Shown piece after piece: positions 48,286-57,524 of a stretch of 58,724 nt of DNA (position 1 is its first letter; each line of letters opens with the position of its first letter). The stretch lies in IMG/VR virus record IMGVR_UViG_3300046167_000872, positions 1 through 58,724 of that record. The stretch is one strand, 5' to 3'. Both the position numbers and the translations under genes were made by a program. The DNA is from a virus. The notes beneath the pieces are model-generated. The model was not told the origin of the DNA. It did no database searches and was given only the letters and a program-made list of their open reading frames with translations.

Positions 48286-48496
48286 AAAAATAAGTATAGG
48301 CTCTGATTACAAAAATGACGCAATGCACTACTCTATAGGGCAGTCTGTATACGGAGGGCACGAGATAACAGCGATATTATTAGACCACAGTGATTTGTCT
48401 TATAATATTTATATAAAAAAGAACGGAGAAGTAATGCCTTGGAAAAAGTTTAATTCTAATATGGCTATCTCTGTAGAGTATGACCTAGAGTACTAA
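48269..48496 (+). CDS. Hypothetical protein (75 aa)
   Basis: It begins SKIVRKISIGSDYKNDAMHY, followed by strands (SVYGGHEITAILLDHSDLSY). Its stop overlaps the next ATG by one base (TAATG), showing translational coupling with the GroES-like gene downstream. The product is probably a small beta protein. Function unknown. Confidence 0.58.
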   Translation: MSKIVRKISIGSDYKNDAMHYSIGQSVYGGHEITAILLDHSDLSYNIYIKKNGEVMPWKKFNSNMAISVEYDLEY

Positions 48497-49101
48497 TGAA
48501 TAGCCTTGGTCAGTTTATTGTTAAGCCGCTAAACGATCGCTATAACAATAAAGTAAAAATAGGTGATAAAAGCCTTATCACAAACACAAGTGTCGAAGAC
48601 TGGAGATCTGTAAGCAAAGAAGCAAAAGTGGTATCTGTTCCTTTAGCTGTAAAAACAGACATAAAGCCAGGCGACAAAGTAATAGTGCACCATAACGTAT
48701 TTAGACGGTGGTACGATATTAGAGGCGTAGAAAAAAATAGTTCTATGTTTTTTAAAGACAATATGTATTTTACCGACGTTTCGCAAATATATATGTACCA
48801 ACAAAACGACGTTTGGCATACTAATATGGATTACTGCTTTGTAGCGCCAATTGAAGAAACAAGCCCTCTATCGATTCAAAAAGAAAAAAAGCTTGTTGGT
48901 ATACTAAAGTACGGCAATAAGGCTTTAAAAGCGCTTAAAATACTTCCTGGTGACTTAGTCGGGTTTACGCCCAAGTCAGAGTTTGAGTTTGTATTTGATA
49001 ACAGGCGTTTATATTGTATGAAATCAAATGATATTGTAATTAAATATGAATACCAAGGAAACGAAAAAGAATATAATCCAAGCTGGGCAAAAAGCCGTTG
49101 A
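48496..49101 (+). CDS. GroES-like protein with two Cpn10-type repeats
   Basis: The 201-residue protein appears to have two repeats of the GroES fold. Repeat one runs FIVKPLNDRYNN, a loop, VVSVPLAVKTDIKPGDKVIV to MYFTDVSQIYM. Repeat two runs YCFVAPIEE, LVGILKYGNK, KILPGDLVGFTPKSEFEFVF to LYCMKSNDIVIKYE. The P-L-x-D-R, V-x-x-G-D-x-V and x-x-S-D-I-x-x motifs are those of Cpn10. It lies next to the terminase rather than with groEL. It may cap the phage or host chaperonin or serve as a structural chaperone. Confidence 0.65.
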   Translation: MNSLGQFIVKPLNDRYNNKVKIGDKSLITNTSVEDWRSVSKEAKVVSVPLAVKTDIKPGDKVIVHHNVFRRWYDIRGVEKNSSMFFKDNMYFTDVSQIYMYQQNDVWHTNMDYCFVAPIEETSPLSIQKEKKLVGILKYGNKALKALKILPGDLVGFTPKSEFEFVFDNRRLYCMKSNDIVIKYEYQGNEKEYNPSWAKSR

Positions 49102-49321
49102 AGAACTAATTAAAGTAGCTAAAGAAGCTATTGTAGATTCGGACGACGACATTTCAGCAGACAGATTAAAAAATGCCGCAGCTACGAAAAAGCTAGCCAT
49201 ATTTGATGCGTTTGAAATTCTGCAAAGAATACAAGAAGAAGAGGACAAGCTTAATGAGAAACCTAAAGAAGAAAAGGAAGAAAAAGCTTTTAAAGGTTTT
49301 GCAGAACGTAGATCGAGGTAA
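49046..49321 (+). CDS. Small helical protein, possible terminase small subunit
   Basis: The 91-residue protein (NIIQAGQKAVEELIKVAKEA, then DRLKNAAATKKLAIFDAFEI) is a helical bundle ending in an acidic/basic tail. It is directly upstream of the large terminase (2-bp gap) and overlaps the GroES-like gene. Size and place suit a small terminase subunit, but there is no recognisable helix-turn-helix, so the call is tentative. Confidence 0.5.
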   Translation: MNTKETKKNIIQAGQKAVEELIKVAKEAIVDSDDDISADRLKNAAATKKLAIFDAFEILQRIQEEEDKLNEKPKEEKEEKAFKGFAERRSR

Positions 49322-49323
49322 CC

Positions 49324-51549
49324 ATGTACGAACAAACTTTATATAAAATAGACACCGATCATATAAAGCCTCAGGTTATAAAGCGTATGAACCGGTACAA
49401 AAAATGGGAATATGGTTACAATCCTGAGTATGATATCGTGGTTATTAGCAAAACTGGAGAGATTGGAGAGATATATGATATCCAGAATCTTAAGATCGCT
49501 TTACCTAAGGCAGAAAAAAACGTATATAGACGCTCAGATAAAAAAGATGAACAGTTCTGGAAAGTTAAGGAATATCCGAAAGAACTAAGCAAAATAAAAA
49601 GTGTATTTGACTGGGAGAAATACCCGGCCGATTTTAAAGAAAAGTGGTACGATTATATCGACCAAGAGTTTACATATAGAGAAAACGGGTTTTGGTTTTA
49701 TAATAACGGCAAACCTACATATGTTACAGGTACTCATTATATGTACCTTCAATGGACCAAAATTGATGTTGGTCACCCGGACTTTAGGGAATCGAATAGA
49801 TTATTCTTTATTTTTTGGGAAGCCTGTAAAGCAGACAAACGGAGTTATGGAATGTGCTACTTAAAAAATAGACGTTCCGGATTTTCTTTTATGTCTTCCG
49901 CGGAAACGGTGCATCAAGCAACAATGTCCAGCGACTCGAGGTATGGTATACTTTCTAAATCAGGTTCAGACGCAAAGAAAATGTTTACAGACAAGGTTGT
50001 GCCTATATCTATAAACTACCCTTTTTTCTTTAAGCCTATACAAGATGGTATGGACCGCCCTAAAACAGAATTAGCATATAGGGTTCCCGCTAGTAAGCTT
50101 ACCCGTAAAAAGCTAGACGCTAATGAGCAGCTTGAAGAGTTAGTAGGTCTTGATACTACGATTGACTGGAAAAATACTGGAGATAACAGCTACGATGGAG
50201 AAAAGCTAAGGCTATTAGTGCACGACGAATCTGGCAAGTGGGAAAAACCAGATAATATATTAAATAACTGGCGAGTTACTAAAACGTGTTTAAGGCTAGG
50301 TAGTAAAGTGATCGGGAAGTGTATGATGGGTTCGACATCAAACGCGCTAGAAAAAGGAGGTAATAACTTTAAAAAACTTTACAATGACTCAGATGTTTCC
50401 AAGAGAAACCGCAACGGACAGACTAGCTCAGGACTATATTCTTTGTTCATACCTATGGAATGGAATTACGAAGGATACATCGATACTTATGGTTTACCTG
50501 TCTTCGATACGCCAAAAGAACCCGTTAAAGGAGTTGACGGAGAGTTAATTGATTTAGGGGTTATAGAGCACTGGGAAAACGAAGTAGAAGGCTTAAAAAA
50601 TGATCAAGACGGATTAAATGAATTTTACCGTCAATTTCCTAGAACAGAAAAGCACGCATTTAGAGATGAGGCTAAAGAATCTATTTTTAATCTCACTAAG
50701 ATATACGAGCAAGTAGATTATAACGAAGATTTAAAAAACACAGCTGTAGTCACTACGGGAAGTTTTGGTTGGGAGAATGGAGTGAAAGATACTAGAGTTA
50801 TATTTTATCCTAATAAAGACGGAAGATTTAAAATATCTTGGGTTCCTCCGAATAATCTTCAAAACCGAGTGATAATAAAGAATGGTACCAAATACCCAGG
50901 TAACGAACACATGGGTGCATTTGGATGTGATAGCTACGATATATCAGGAACAGTAGATAAGCGAGGATCAAATGGGGCGCTGCACGGACTAACTAAGTTT
51001 AGCATGGAAGATGCTCCTCCGAATTGTTTCTTTTTAGAATATATAGCTAGACCCCAAACGGCAGAAATGTTTTTCGAAGATGTACTAATGGCGTGCGTAT
51101 TTTACGGCATGCCAATACTAGCTGAAAATAACAAACCTAGGTTGTTGTACCATTTTAAAAGAAGAGGCTATAGAGGGTTTAGTATGAATAGGCCTGATAA
51201 AGTTTGGAACAAATTATCTATAACAGAAAGAGAAATAGGTGGTATACCAAACTCTAGTGAAGATATGAAGCAAGCTCACGCTGCTGCAATAGAATCGTAT
51301 ATAGAAGACCACGTTGGGTTTTTGGGAGAACACTACGGTAATATGTATATGCAGCGAACTTTGGAAGACTGGGCTAAGTTCAATATAAACAACAGAACAA
51401 AGCACGATGCTTCTATTAGTTCTGGCTTAGCTATAATGGCGTGTAACAAAAATAGATATACTCCGGTTGCTAAAAAAGAAAGAAAAGCTATAAGCTTGCC
51501 TTTTAAAAGGTATGATAATAAAGGATTTATTTCGAAAATAATAAAGTAA
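49324..51549 (+). CDS. terL: Terminase large subunit
   Basis: This 741-residue motor has a deviant Walker A (KNRRSGFSFM, about residue 181), Walker B with catalytic Glu (LRLLVHDESG, about 295), and a C-terminal RNase-H-like nuclease in which FGCDSYDISGTVDKRGSNGA (about 534) carries the acidic metal ligands. It translocates DNA into the procapsid and cuts it. The sequence style (YFYNNG and GNNFKKLYNDSD stretches) is like terminases of Bacteroidota podoviruses. It is followed at once by the portal. Confidence 0.92.
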   Translation: MYEQTLYKIDTDHIKPQVIKRMNRYKKWEYGYNPEYDIVVISKTGEIGEIYDIQNLKIALPKAEKNVYRRSDKKDEQFWKVKEYPKELSKIKSVFDWEKYPADFKEKWYDYIDQEFTYRENGFWFYNNGKPTYVTGTHYMYLQWTKIDVGHPDFRESNRLFFIFWEACKADKRSYGMCYLKNRRSGFSFMSSAETVHQATMSSDSRYGILSKSGSDAKKMFTDKVVPISINYPFFFKPIQDGMDRPKTELAYRVPASKLTRKKLDANEQLEELVGLDTTIDWKNTGDNSYDGEKLRLLVHDESGKWEKPDNILNNWRVTKTCLRLGSKVIGKCMMGSTSNALEKGGNNFKKLYNDSDVSKRNRNGQTSSGLYSLFIPMEWNYEGYIDTYGLPVFDTPKEPVKGVDGELIDLGVIEHWENEVEGLKNDQDGLNEFYRQFPRTEKHAFRDEAKESIFNLTKIYEQVDYNEDLKNTAVVTTGSFGWENGVKDTRVIFYPNKDGRFKISWVPPNNLQNRVIIKNGTKYPGNEHMGAFGCDSYDISGTVDKRGSNGALHGLTKFSMEDAPPNCFFLEYIARPQTAEMFFEDVLMACVFYGMPILAENNKPRLLYHFKRRGYRGFSMNRPDKVWNKLSITEREIGGIPNSSEDMKQAHAAAIESYIEDHVGFLGEHYGNMYMQRTLEDWAKFNINNRTKHDASISSGLAIMACNKNRYTPVAKKERKAISLPFKRYDNKGFISKIIK

Positions 51550-52215
51550 ATGATAGGAATTAATTATAATAGCTCTTTTCCCAGTCAAACTGTTAGCGAC
51601 GAAGAAAAAGCAAGTTTAGAATACGGTTTAAAAGTAGCTAGAGCTATTGAGCATGAATGGTTTGGCAGTGCTAGGTCTTCAAATAATAGGTTTTCATCTA
51701 ACTATAATAGTTTTCACCAATTAAGGCTATATGCAAGAGGAGAGCAGTCTGTTCAAAAATATAAAGACGAGCTATCTGTAAATGGAGACTTGTCATATCT
51801 TAATTTGGACTGGAAGCCTGTACCGGTTATTCCTAAGTTTGTAGATATTGTTGTTAACGGTATTTCTCAAAAAACATACGACATAAAAGCCTACGCTCAA
51901 GACCCTGAGTCAAGTAAAAAAAGAACGGAGTATGTTTCCGCTATTGTAGCGGATATGAACACTAGGGGGTTCAATGAAAAAATGATGGCTGATTTGGGAA
52001 TGGACACTTATAATGTTGAAGACCCCTCTATGCTACCTGAAAACGAGGCACAGCTTTCTTTACATATGCAGCTCGATTATAAGCAAAATATAGAAATAGC
52101 TCAAGAAGAAATAATTAATAATGTTTTAGATAGTAACAAGTATACTTTGACAAGACGTAGACTAAACTACGATTTGGCTACTATAGGCATTGCAGGCTAC
52201 GAAGACTCAGTTTAA
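51550..52215 (+). CDS. Portal protein, N-terminal part (frameshifted)
   Basis: This 221-residue part starts at the base after the terminase stop. It contains ARGEQSVQKYKDELSVNGDL and WKPVPVIPKFVDIVVNGISQ near residues 58-105, typical of the portal family in Bacteroidota podoviruses. The frame ends at 52215. One base removed between 52198 and 52213 joins it to the frame starting near 52190, for an 801-residue portal. The portal is the dodecameric DNA channel at the capsid vertex. Confidence 0.85.
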   Translation: MIGINYNSSFPSQTVSDEEKASLEYGLKVARAIEHEWFGSARSSNNRFSSNYNSFHQLRLYARGEQSVQKYKDELSVNGDLSYLNLDWKPVPVIPKFVDIVVNGISQKTYDIKAYAQDPESSKKRTEYVSAIVADMNTRGFNEKMMADLGMDTYNVEDPSMLPENEAQLSLHMQLDYKQNIEIAQEEIINNVLDSNKYTLTRRRLNYDLATIGIAGYEDSV

Positions 52216-53956
52216 TAAAGCTGAAGGAATTGTAGTAGACTATGTGGACCCGGCAAATTTAGTTTACTCTTACACGGAAGATCCTAATTTTGAGGACGTA
52301 TATTACGTTGGCGAAATTAAAGACGTTACTATCCCCGAGTTAAAAAAACGGTTTCCTTTACTTCCTAACAGCGAAGTAGAAGAAATTGAAAAGCTAGCTA
52401 GCTCTCATAATTATGCTACAGGATACAACAACCATGACGATAATAAAGTAGCTTTGGTGTATTTTGAGTATAAAACTTATATGAACCAGGTGTTCAAGAT
52501 TAAGCAAACCGAACAAGGTTTAGAAAAGGCTATTGAAAAAACAGATAGTTTTAATCCGCCAGAAGCAGACACGTTTAAAAAAGTGTCTAGAACTATTGAG
52601 GTTTTGTATACAGGAGTAAAAGTTTTAGGCCACGACAAAATCTTAGAGTGGAAGCTCGCGGAAAATATGAGCCGACCTTTTGCTGATACTACTAAAGTAG
52701 CAATGAATTATTCTATTTGTGCTCCTAGAATATACAAAGGAAGAATTGAATCTTTAGTTAGCCGCATTACGGGCTTTGCTGATATGATTCAATTAACTCA
52801 TTTAAAGCTACAGCAAGTTATGTCTAGAATTGTACCTGACGGTGTATTCTTGGATATGGACGGCTTAGCTGAAGTTGACTTAGGGAACGGCACAAGCTAC
52901 AACCCTGCGGAAGCGCTAAATATGTATTTCCAAACCGGTAGTGTTGTTGGCCGCTCTTTAACACAAGAAGGTGATTTGAATAGAGGCAAAGTACCTGTGC
53001 AGGAATTAGCTTCTTCTTCAGGTCAAGGAAAAATATCTTCTTTAATTAATACATACCAGTATTACTTACAGATGATTCGCGACGTAACAGGGCTTAATGA
53101 AGCAAGAGACGGAAGCACCCCGGATAAAAATGCACTAGTAGGCTTACAAAAAATAGCCGCTGCTCAGTCTAATACTGCTACTAGGCACATACTACAATCT
53201 AGTTTGTATTTGACTCTTAAAACCTGCGAAAACATATCTTTAAAAGTAGCTGATCTTCTGTCTTTTCCTTTAACAAGGGAATCTATGAATAACAGCATAT
53301 CTGTATATAATACTCAAGTTTTAGAAGAGGTTAGTTTTTTAAACTTGCATGACTTTGGTATATTTTTAGAACTAGAGCCAGACGAGGAAGAAAAAGCAAC
53401 TCTTGAGCAAAATATACAAGTAGCACTGCAATCCGGTAGTATTGATTTAGAAGACGCTATTGATATTCGGCAAATTAAAAATATTAAACTAGCGAACGAA
53501 TCTATTAAGTTTAGACGTAAGAAAAAAGAAGAAGCCGATAGAGCAGCCCAGCAAGCTAACATTCAAGCTCAGGCACAGGCGAATGCGCAGGCTTCCGAGG
53601 CAGCAGCTTTAGCTGAAGTGCAGAAACAACAAGCATTAGCTCAGACTAAAATTCAAATAGAGCAATCTAAGTCGCAGTTTGATATTCAAAAACTTCAGCA
53701 AGAAGCAGATATTAAAAAGCAATTAATGGAGCTAGAATTCCAATACAACATAAAACTTGCCGGGGCGCAAGGAGCTTCAAAAAAAGGTGCTGAAGAGTAT
53801 AAAGAAGACCGTAAGGACGAAAGAACAAAAATACAAGCAACACAACAAAGCGAGTTGATAAATCAAAGAAAAAACAACACGCTGCCAAAAAACTTTGAAT
53901 CTGCCGGGTTTGACACCCTCGGTGGATTTGGCTTAGAACAATTTGAGCCTAGATAA
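52190..53956 (+). CDS. Portal protein, C-terminal part
   Basis: This part reads TQFNKAEGIVVDYVDPANLV onward. Markers include YTEDPNFEDVYYVGEIKDVT, the stem region LINTYQYYLQMIRDVTGLNE, and a long C-terminal Gln/Ala coiled coil (QANIQAQAQANAQASEAAAL) characteristic of portals in this group. The ATG at 52190 lies in the overlap of the two frames, so the true protein probably does not start there. It is followed by the scaffold-like gene. Confidence 0.85.
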   Translation: MQATKTQFNKAEGIVVDYVDPANLVYSYTEDPNFEDVYYVGEIKDVTIPELKKRFPLLPNSEVEEIEKLASSHNYATGYNNHDDNKVALVYFEYKTYMNQVFKIKQTEQGLEKAIEKTDSFNPPEADTFKKVSRTIEVLYTGVKVLGHDKILEWKLAENMSRPFADTTKVAMNYSICAPRIYKGRIESLVSRITGFADMIQLTHLKLQQVMSRIVPDGVFLDMDGLAEVDLGNGTSYNPAEALNMYFQTGSVVGRSLTQEGDLNRGKVPVQELASSSGQGKISSLINTYQYYLQMIRDVTGLNEARDGSTPDKNALVGLQKIAAAQSNTATRHILQSSLYLTLKTCENISLKVADLLSFPLTRESMNNSISVYNTQVLEEVSFLNLHDFGIFLELEPDEEEKATLEQNIQVALQSGSIDLEDAIDIRQIKNIKLANESIKFRRKKKEEADRAAQQANIQAQAQANAQASEAAALAEVQKQQALAQTKIQIEQSKSQFDIQKLQQEADIKKQLMELEFQYNIKLAGAQGASKKGAEEYKEDRKDERTKIQATQQSELINQRKNNTLPKNFESAGFDTLGGFGLEQFEPR

Positions 53957-53987
53957 TATCTTTTTATTAATTTTATAATATTTTATC

Positions 53988-55130
53988 ATGTCAGAACCAA
54001 TTAAAGTAGACCTTAGCAAACCCGCTAATGGTCCAGAAAAAACAGATAATGTCATTCGAGTTGACATGTCTAAACCAAAAACAGAAGAGCAAGATGCCAT
54101 TCAAGAGCAAGCAACAGATGAAGCTGTGCTTCCAGATGAAAACCCCGAAGTGGGATTGCAAGAAGTGGTTGAAGGAAACAAAGAATCCGGAAAAGCTTCC
54201 GAAGAAAACACAGAAGAAAAAGAAGAAGTAATCACCATTGGGGAAGTAACAGAAGAAGAAAACGAAACTCAGCCTAAAGAAGAGCTCGCTCCCGTAGAGT
54301 CTGCTCCTGTATCTGATCTACCTGAAAATGTAGAAAAGCTAGTTGAGTTTATGAAAGAAACTGGCGGAACTTTGCAAGATTACGTTAGATTAAATGCTGA
54401 CTATAGCAATGTTGACGCAGACGTATTATTAAAAGAATACTACAAGCAAACTAAAACACATTTAGACTCTAATGAAATTGATTTCTTAATGGAAGACAAT
54501 TTTGAGTTTGATGAAGAAATAGACGACGAGCGAGACGTTAGAAAAAAGAAACTCGCAAAAAAAGAAGAGGTAGCGAAAGCTAAGAAGTTCTTGGAAGGGC
54601 TAAAGGATAAATACTACTCGGATATCAAGTTGAGACCCGGGCTTACTCCTGAGCAACAAAAGGCTTCTGAGTTTTTTAACCGATATAATGAAGAGCAACA
54701 GTTAGTAGAGCAAAAACACTCTATGTTTAAGGAAGAAACTAAAAAAATGTTCTCGCAAGATTTCAAAGGTTTTGATTTCAAACTAGGCGAAAAAACATTT
54801 AGATATGGTATCCAAAGCGTAGACAAAGTTGCAGATCGCCAATCAAACATTAATAACCTAATTGGGAAGTTCCTAAATGACAAAGGTGAAGTAGTGGATA
54901 CGAAAGGCTATCACAAAGCTATTTATGCTGCTGATAATGCAGATACTATTGCGAAACACTTTTATGAGCAAGGCAAAGCTGATGCCGTGAAAGATGTAAT
55001 AGCAAAATCTAAAAACGTTAGCACAGAGGCAAGGTCGACAGCGCCTACTGATGTTACCGTTGGAGGACTTAAGGTAAGAGCTATTAGCGGTGTTGATTCT
55101 TCAAAACTAAGAATAAAAAAAAACATTTAA
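53988..55130 (+). CDS. Scaffolding-like acidic protein
   Basis: The 380-residue protein has a very acidic N-terminal third (repeated Glu/Asp with V-D-L-S-K-P and V-D-M-S-K-P motifs), then a Lys/Glu helical middle (KKLAKKEEVAKAKKFLEGLK), and a C-terminal region rich in Asp/Lys ending near KVRAISGVDSSKLRIKKN. Position between portal and major capsid protein, acidity and predicted helices fit a scaffold that helps procapsid assembly. It starts 31 bp after the portal. Confidence 0.65.
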   Translation: MSEPIKVDLSKPANGPEKTDNVIRVDMSKPKTEEQDAIQEQATDEAVLPDENPEVGLQEVVEGNKESGKASEENTEEKEEVITIGEVTEEENETQPKEELAPVESAPVSDLPENVEKLVEFMKETGGTLQDYVRLNADYSNVDADVLLKEYYKQTKTHLDSNEIDFLMEDNFEFDEEIDDERDVRKKKLAKKEEVAKAKKFLEGLKDKYYSDIKLRPGLTPEQQKASEFFNRYNEEQQLVEQKHSMFKEETKKMFSQDFKGFDFKLGEKTFRYGIQSVDKVADRQSNINNLIGKFLNDKGEVVDTKGYHKAIYAADNADTIAKHFYEQGKADAVKDVIAKSKNVSTEARSTAPTDVTVGGLKVRAISGVDSSKLRIKKNI

Positions 55131-55156
55131 AAATTAAACATTAAAAAAACAAAATT

Positions 55157-56527
55157 ATGGCATTAACAGGTGGAACAGGCTTACAGCCTTTCGCGAAAAA
55201 ATCAGTATTGTCGACTAACTATATCGACTTTACAAGTGGTGCAGGAAACGATTTCTCTCAGCAGTATCTTCCTGAAATTTATGAAAAAGAAGTTGAAAGA
55301 TTCGGTAACCGTACTATCGGTGGATTTTTGAAAATGGTAGGAGCTGAAATTCCTATGACTTCTGATCAAGTTGTTTGGTCCGAGCAAAACAGATTGCATA
55401 TCTCTTATGAAGGCCTTACTCTTACTAATGCGGGTGCATTGGGTGGACTACCTACTGACAACGCTTTAGCTGTAGGGCAAACTATTTTGGTTATTAAATC
55501 AGATGGAACTGCTTCTGCAAAAGCTTACATCTCAGCAACTCCAACTACTTCAACTGCTACAATTCACGGTTACTCTTTGAGCGATTCTGAAATTCACGCT
55601 TTGGTAGGAGCTACTGGTGTAAAAGTATTTGTTTACGGATCTGAGTACAAAAAAGGTACTGATACAACTGCTGTGTCTGTTGAGCCTTCTTTCACTCAAT
55701 TCTCAAATAAGCCAATCATTATCAAAGACAAGTATGAAGTTAGTGGATCTGACGCGTCTCAAATTGGATGGGTTGAGGTTATTACTGAAGGTGGAGACAC
55801 TGGATACTTGTGGTACTTGAAAGGCGAAGGCGAAACTCGCTTGCGTTTTGAAGATTACTTAGAAATGGCCGTAGTTGAAGGTGAGAAAAAGTCTGGTAAC
55901 GGTGATGTTCCTACTGGAATTGAAGGTACAGAAGGTCTTTTCTCTGCGGTAAGCTCTAGAGGTCAAGTTGATAACGCTTATGCTGGTGCTTTAACTGACT
56001 TTGACAATATCCTTAAAGGTCTTGACAAAGAAGGAGCTATCGAGGAAAACATGCTTTTCTTGAACAGAACTACTGCATTGGCTGTTGATGATATGCTTGC
56101 TGGTCTTGACGGTGGTAACACTGGCGCTGGATCTGCTTACGGTGTATTTAACAATGACCAACAAATGGCTTTGAACCTAGGCTTTTCTGGATTCAGACGA
56201 GGATCTTACGATTTCTACAAAACTGACTGGAAATATTTGAATGACGCTTCTACTCGTGGAATCGCCGCTGATTCAACTATTAACGGTATTCTTGTACCTG
56301 CTGGAACTTCAACTGTTTACGATCAACTTCTTGGTCAAAACATTCGTCGTCCTTTCTTGCACGTACGTTACCGAGCTTCAGAAGCTGATGACCGAAGAAT
56401 GAAATCTTGGTTGACTGGTTCTGTTGGTGGTGCTGCAACATCTTCTTTGGATGCAATGGAAGTTCACTTCTTGTCTGAAAGATGTTTGTGTGTACAAGGT
56501 GCTAACAACTTTGTATTGTTCACATAA
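55157..56527 (+). CDS. Major capsid protein (HK97-like fold expected)
   Basis: This 456-residue protein begins ALTGGTGLQPFAKKSVLSTN, then FSQQYLPEIYEKEVERFGNR, and ends SSLDAMEVHFLSERCLCVQG, all in the style of capsid proteins of Bacteroidota podoviruses. Its codon use is visibly more uniform (many GCT, TTG, AAC) than its neighbours, as expected for the most abundant virion protein. It follows the scaffold-like gene and is closed by a hairpin terminator at 56550. Confidence 0.87.
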   Translation: MALTGGTGLQPFAKKSVLSTNYIDFTSGAGNDFSQQYLPEIYEKEVERFGNRTIGGFLKMVGAEIPMTSDQVVWSEQNRLHISYEGLTLTNAGALGGLPTDNALAVGQTILVIKSDGTASAKAYISATPTTSTATIHGYSLSDSEIHALVGATGVKVFVYGSEYKKGTDTTAVSVEPSFTQFSNKPIIIKDKYEVSGSDASQIGWVEVITEGGDTGYLWYLKGEGETRLRFEDYLEMAVVEGEKKSGNGDVPTGIEGTEGLFSAVSSRGQVDNAYAGALTDFDNILKGLDKEGAIEENMLFLNRTTALAVDDMLAGLDGGNTGAGSAYGVFNNDQQMALNLGFSGFRRGSYDFYKTDWKYLNDASTRGIAADSTINGILVPAGTSTVYDQLLGQNIRRPFLHVRYRASEADDRRMKSWLTGSVGGAATSSLDAMEVHFLSERCLCVQGANNFVLFT

Positions 56528-56549
56528 TAAGTGACAAACTATATTTGGT

Positions 56550-56582
56550 ACGCAAAAGAGGGTCTATACGGCCCTCTCGCGT
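56550..56582 (+). terminator. Hairpin terminator after the capsid gene
   Basis: AGAGGG, a 9-base loop and CCCTCT form a stem that ACGC/GCGT extends outward; a T-rich stretch follows at 56584-56591. It may lower read-through so that the capsid transcript is the most abundant. Confidence 0.72.
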
Positions 56583-56618
56583 ATCATTTTTAATAAAACT
56601 ATTTAATTATATTATATC

Positions 56619-57461
56619 ATGGCAAAACAACAAGCCGCTGCAAAAGCAGCAAAGCAAACTGTTGAACAAACAGTAGAAACAACTAGTGTTAAATCTGCAC
56701 CAGTTAAAAAAGAACCCAAAAAACCAACTTGGCAAATTAAAGATAGAACCTACTACTTAGCAGGTAATAAAGAGCCTTTAACATTTAGACTAAAAGGCAG
56801 ACACTCTGAGCGTAAACCTTTACTTTATTTTGACGAAAATGAAGGCGTACAAAAAGAGTTAAGATATGCCACTAATCAGCCCTCTCCTTTTGTTGGAAAA
56901 CAAAGCGGACAAGCGACACTAGGGCAAATCGTATTCGAAAAAGGCGTGCTAAATGTTCCGAAAGAAAAGCAAAACTTACAAAAACTATTGTCTTTGTATC
57001 ACCCTGATTTGAATAAAAAATATTTTGAATTTGATCCTCTTATCGAGGCAGAAGACGACCTCGATGACTTAGAACTTGAGTTTACTGCAATGGCAGCCGC
57101 TAGAGAAATGGATGTGGATTCAGGAGAAGCAATTCTTAGAGTTGAAAAAGGATCAGAGGTAACTTCTATGAGCTCAAAAGAAATCAAGCGCGATTTACTT
57201 TTGTTTGCTAGAAATAACCCAGCTCTTTTCATAGAACTAGCTAATGATGACAACGTGCAACTACGCAACATCGCTATTAGAGCTACCGAGCAAGGAATTA
57301 TTTCACTTAGCGGTGATAATAGAACTTTCAACTGGGCTAGCAATAATAGAAAGCTAATGACAGTTCCTTTTGATGAAAACCCATACTCGGCCATGGCTGC
57401 TTTCTTCAAAACAGACGAAGGAATTGATGTTCTCAAATCAATAGAGAAAAAACTAAATTAA
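56619..57461 (+). CDS. Hypothetical virion protein downstream of the capsid gene
   Basis: The 280-residue protein starts with a Lys/Ala/Val-rich low-complexity arm (about 40 residues), then carries a globular part (WQIKDRTYYLAGNKEPLTFR, LYFDENEGVQKELRYATNQP), an acidic cluster (EAEDDLDDLELEF) and a helical C-terminus. The layout fits a head decoration, connector or internal head protein encoded between capsid and connector genes. No named family is recognised. Confidence 0.6.
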   Translation: MAKQQAAAKAAKQTVEQTVETTSVKSAPVKKEPKKPTWQIKDRTYYLAGNKEPLTFRLKGRHSERKPLLYFDENEGVQKELRYATNQPSPFVGKQSGQATLGQIVFEKGVLNVPKEKQNLQKLLSLYHPDLNKKYFEFDPLIEAEDDLDDLELEFTAMAAAREMDVDSGEAILRVEKGSEVTSMSSKEIKRDLLLFARNNPALFIELANDDNVQLRNIAIRATEQGIISLSGDNRTFNWASNNRKLMTVPFDENPYSAMAAFFKTDEGIDVLKSIEKKLN

Positions 57462-57464
57462 CAC

Positions 57465-57509
57465 GTAATATAAATATAGGGGGTAGTTTACTCTATCCCC
57501 TTATATTAC
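57465..57509 (+). terminator. Long hairpin between virion genes
   Basis: GTAATATAA-GGGGGTAG pairs with CTATCCCC-TTATATTAC around a 6-base loop, with an AT-rich flank and a run of A before the next ATG. It is probably an attenuating or processing hairpin rather than a full stop, because virion genes continue beyond it. Confidence 0.65.
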
Positions 57510-57524
57510 ATTAAAAAAAAATAA

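Noticed and set aside
51550-53956. Programmed frameshift in the portal gene
   Set aside because: No slippery heptamer with downstream structure is seen, and the same one-base change occurs in unrelated genes, so sequencing insertion is more likely.
56999-57436. 145-residue antisense frame under the virion gene at 56619
   Set aside because: It is a Ser-rich shadow of a well-supported gene and has no initiation context.
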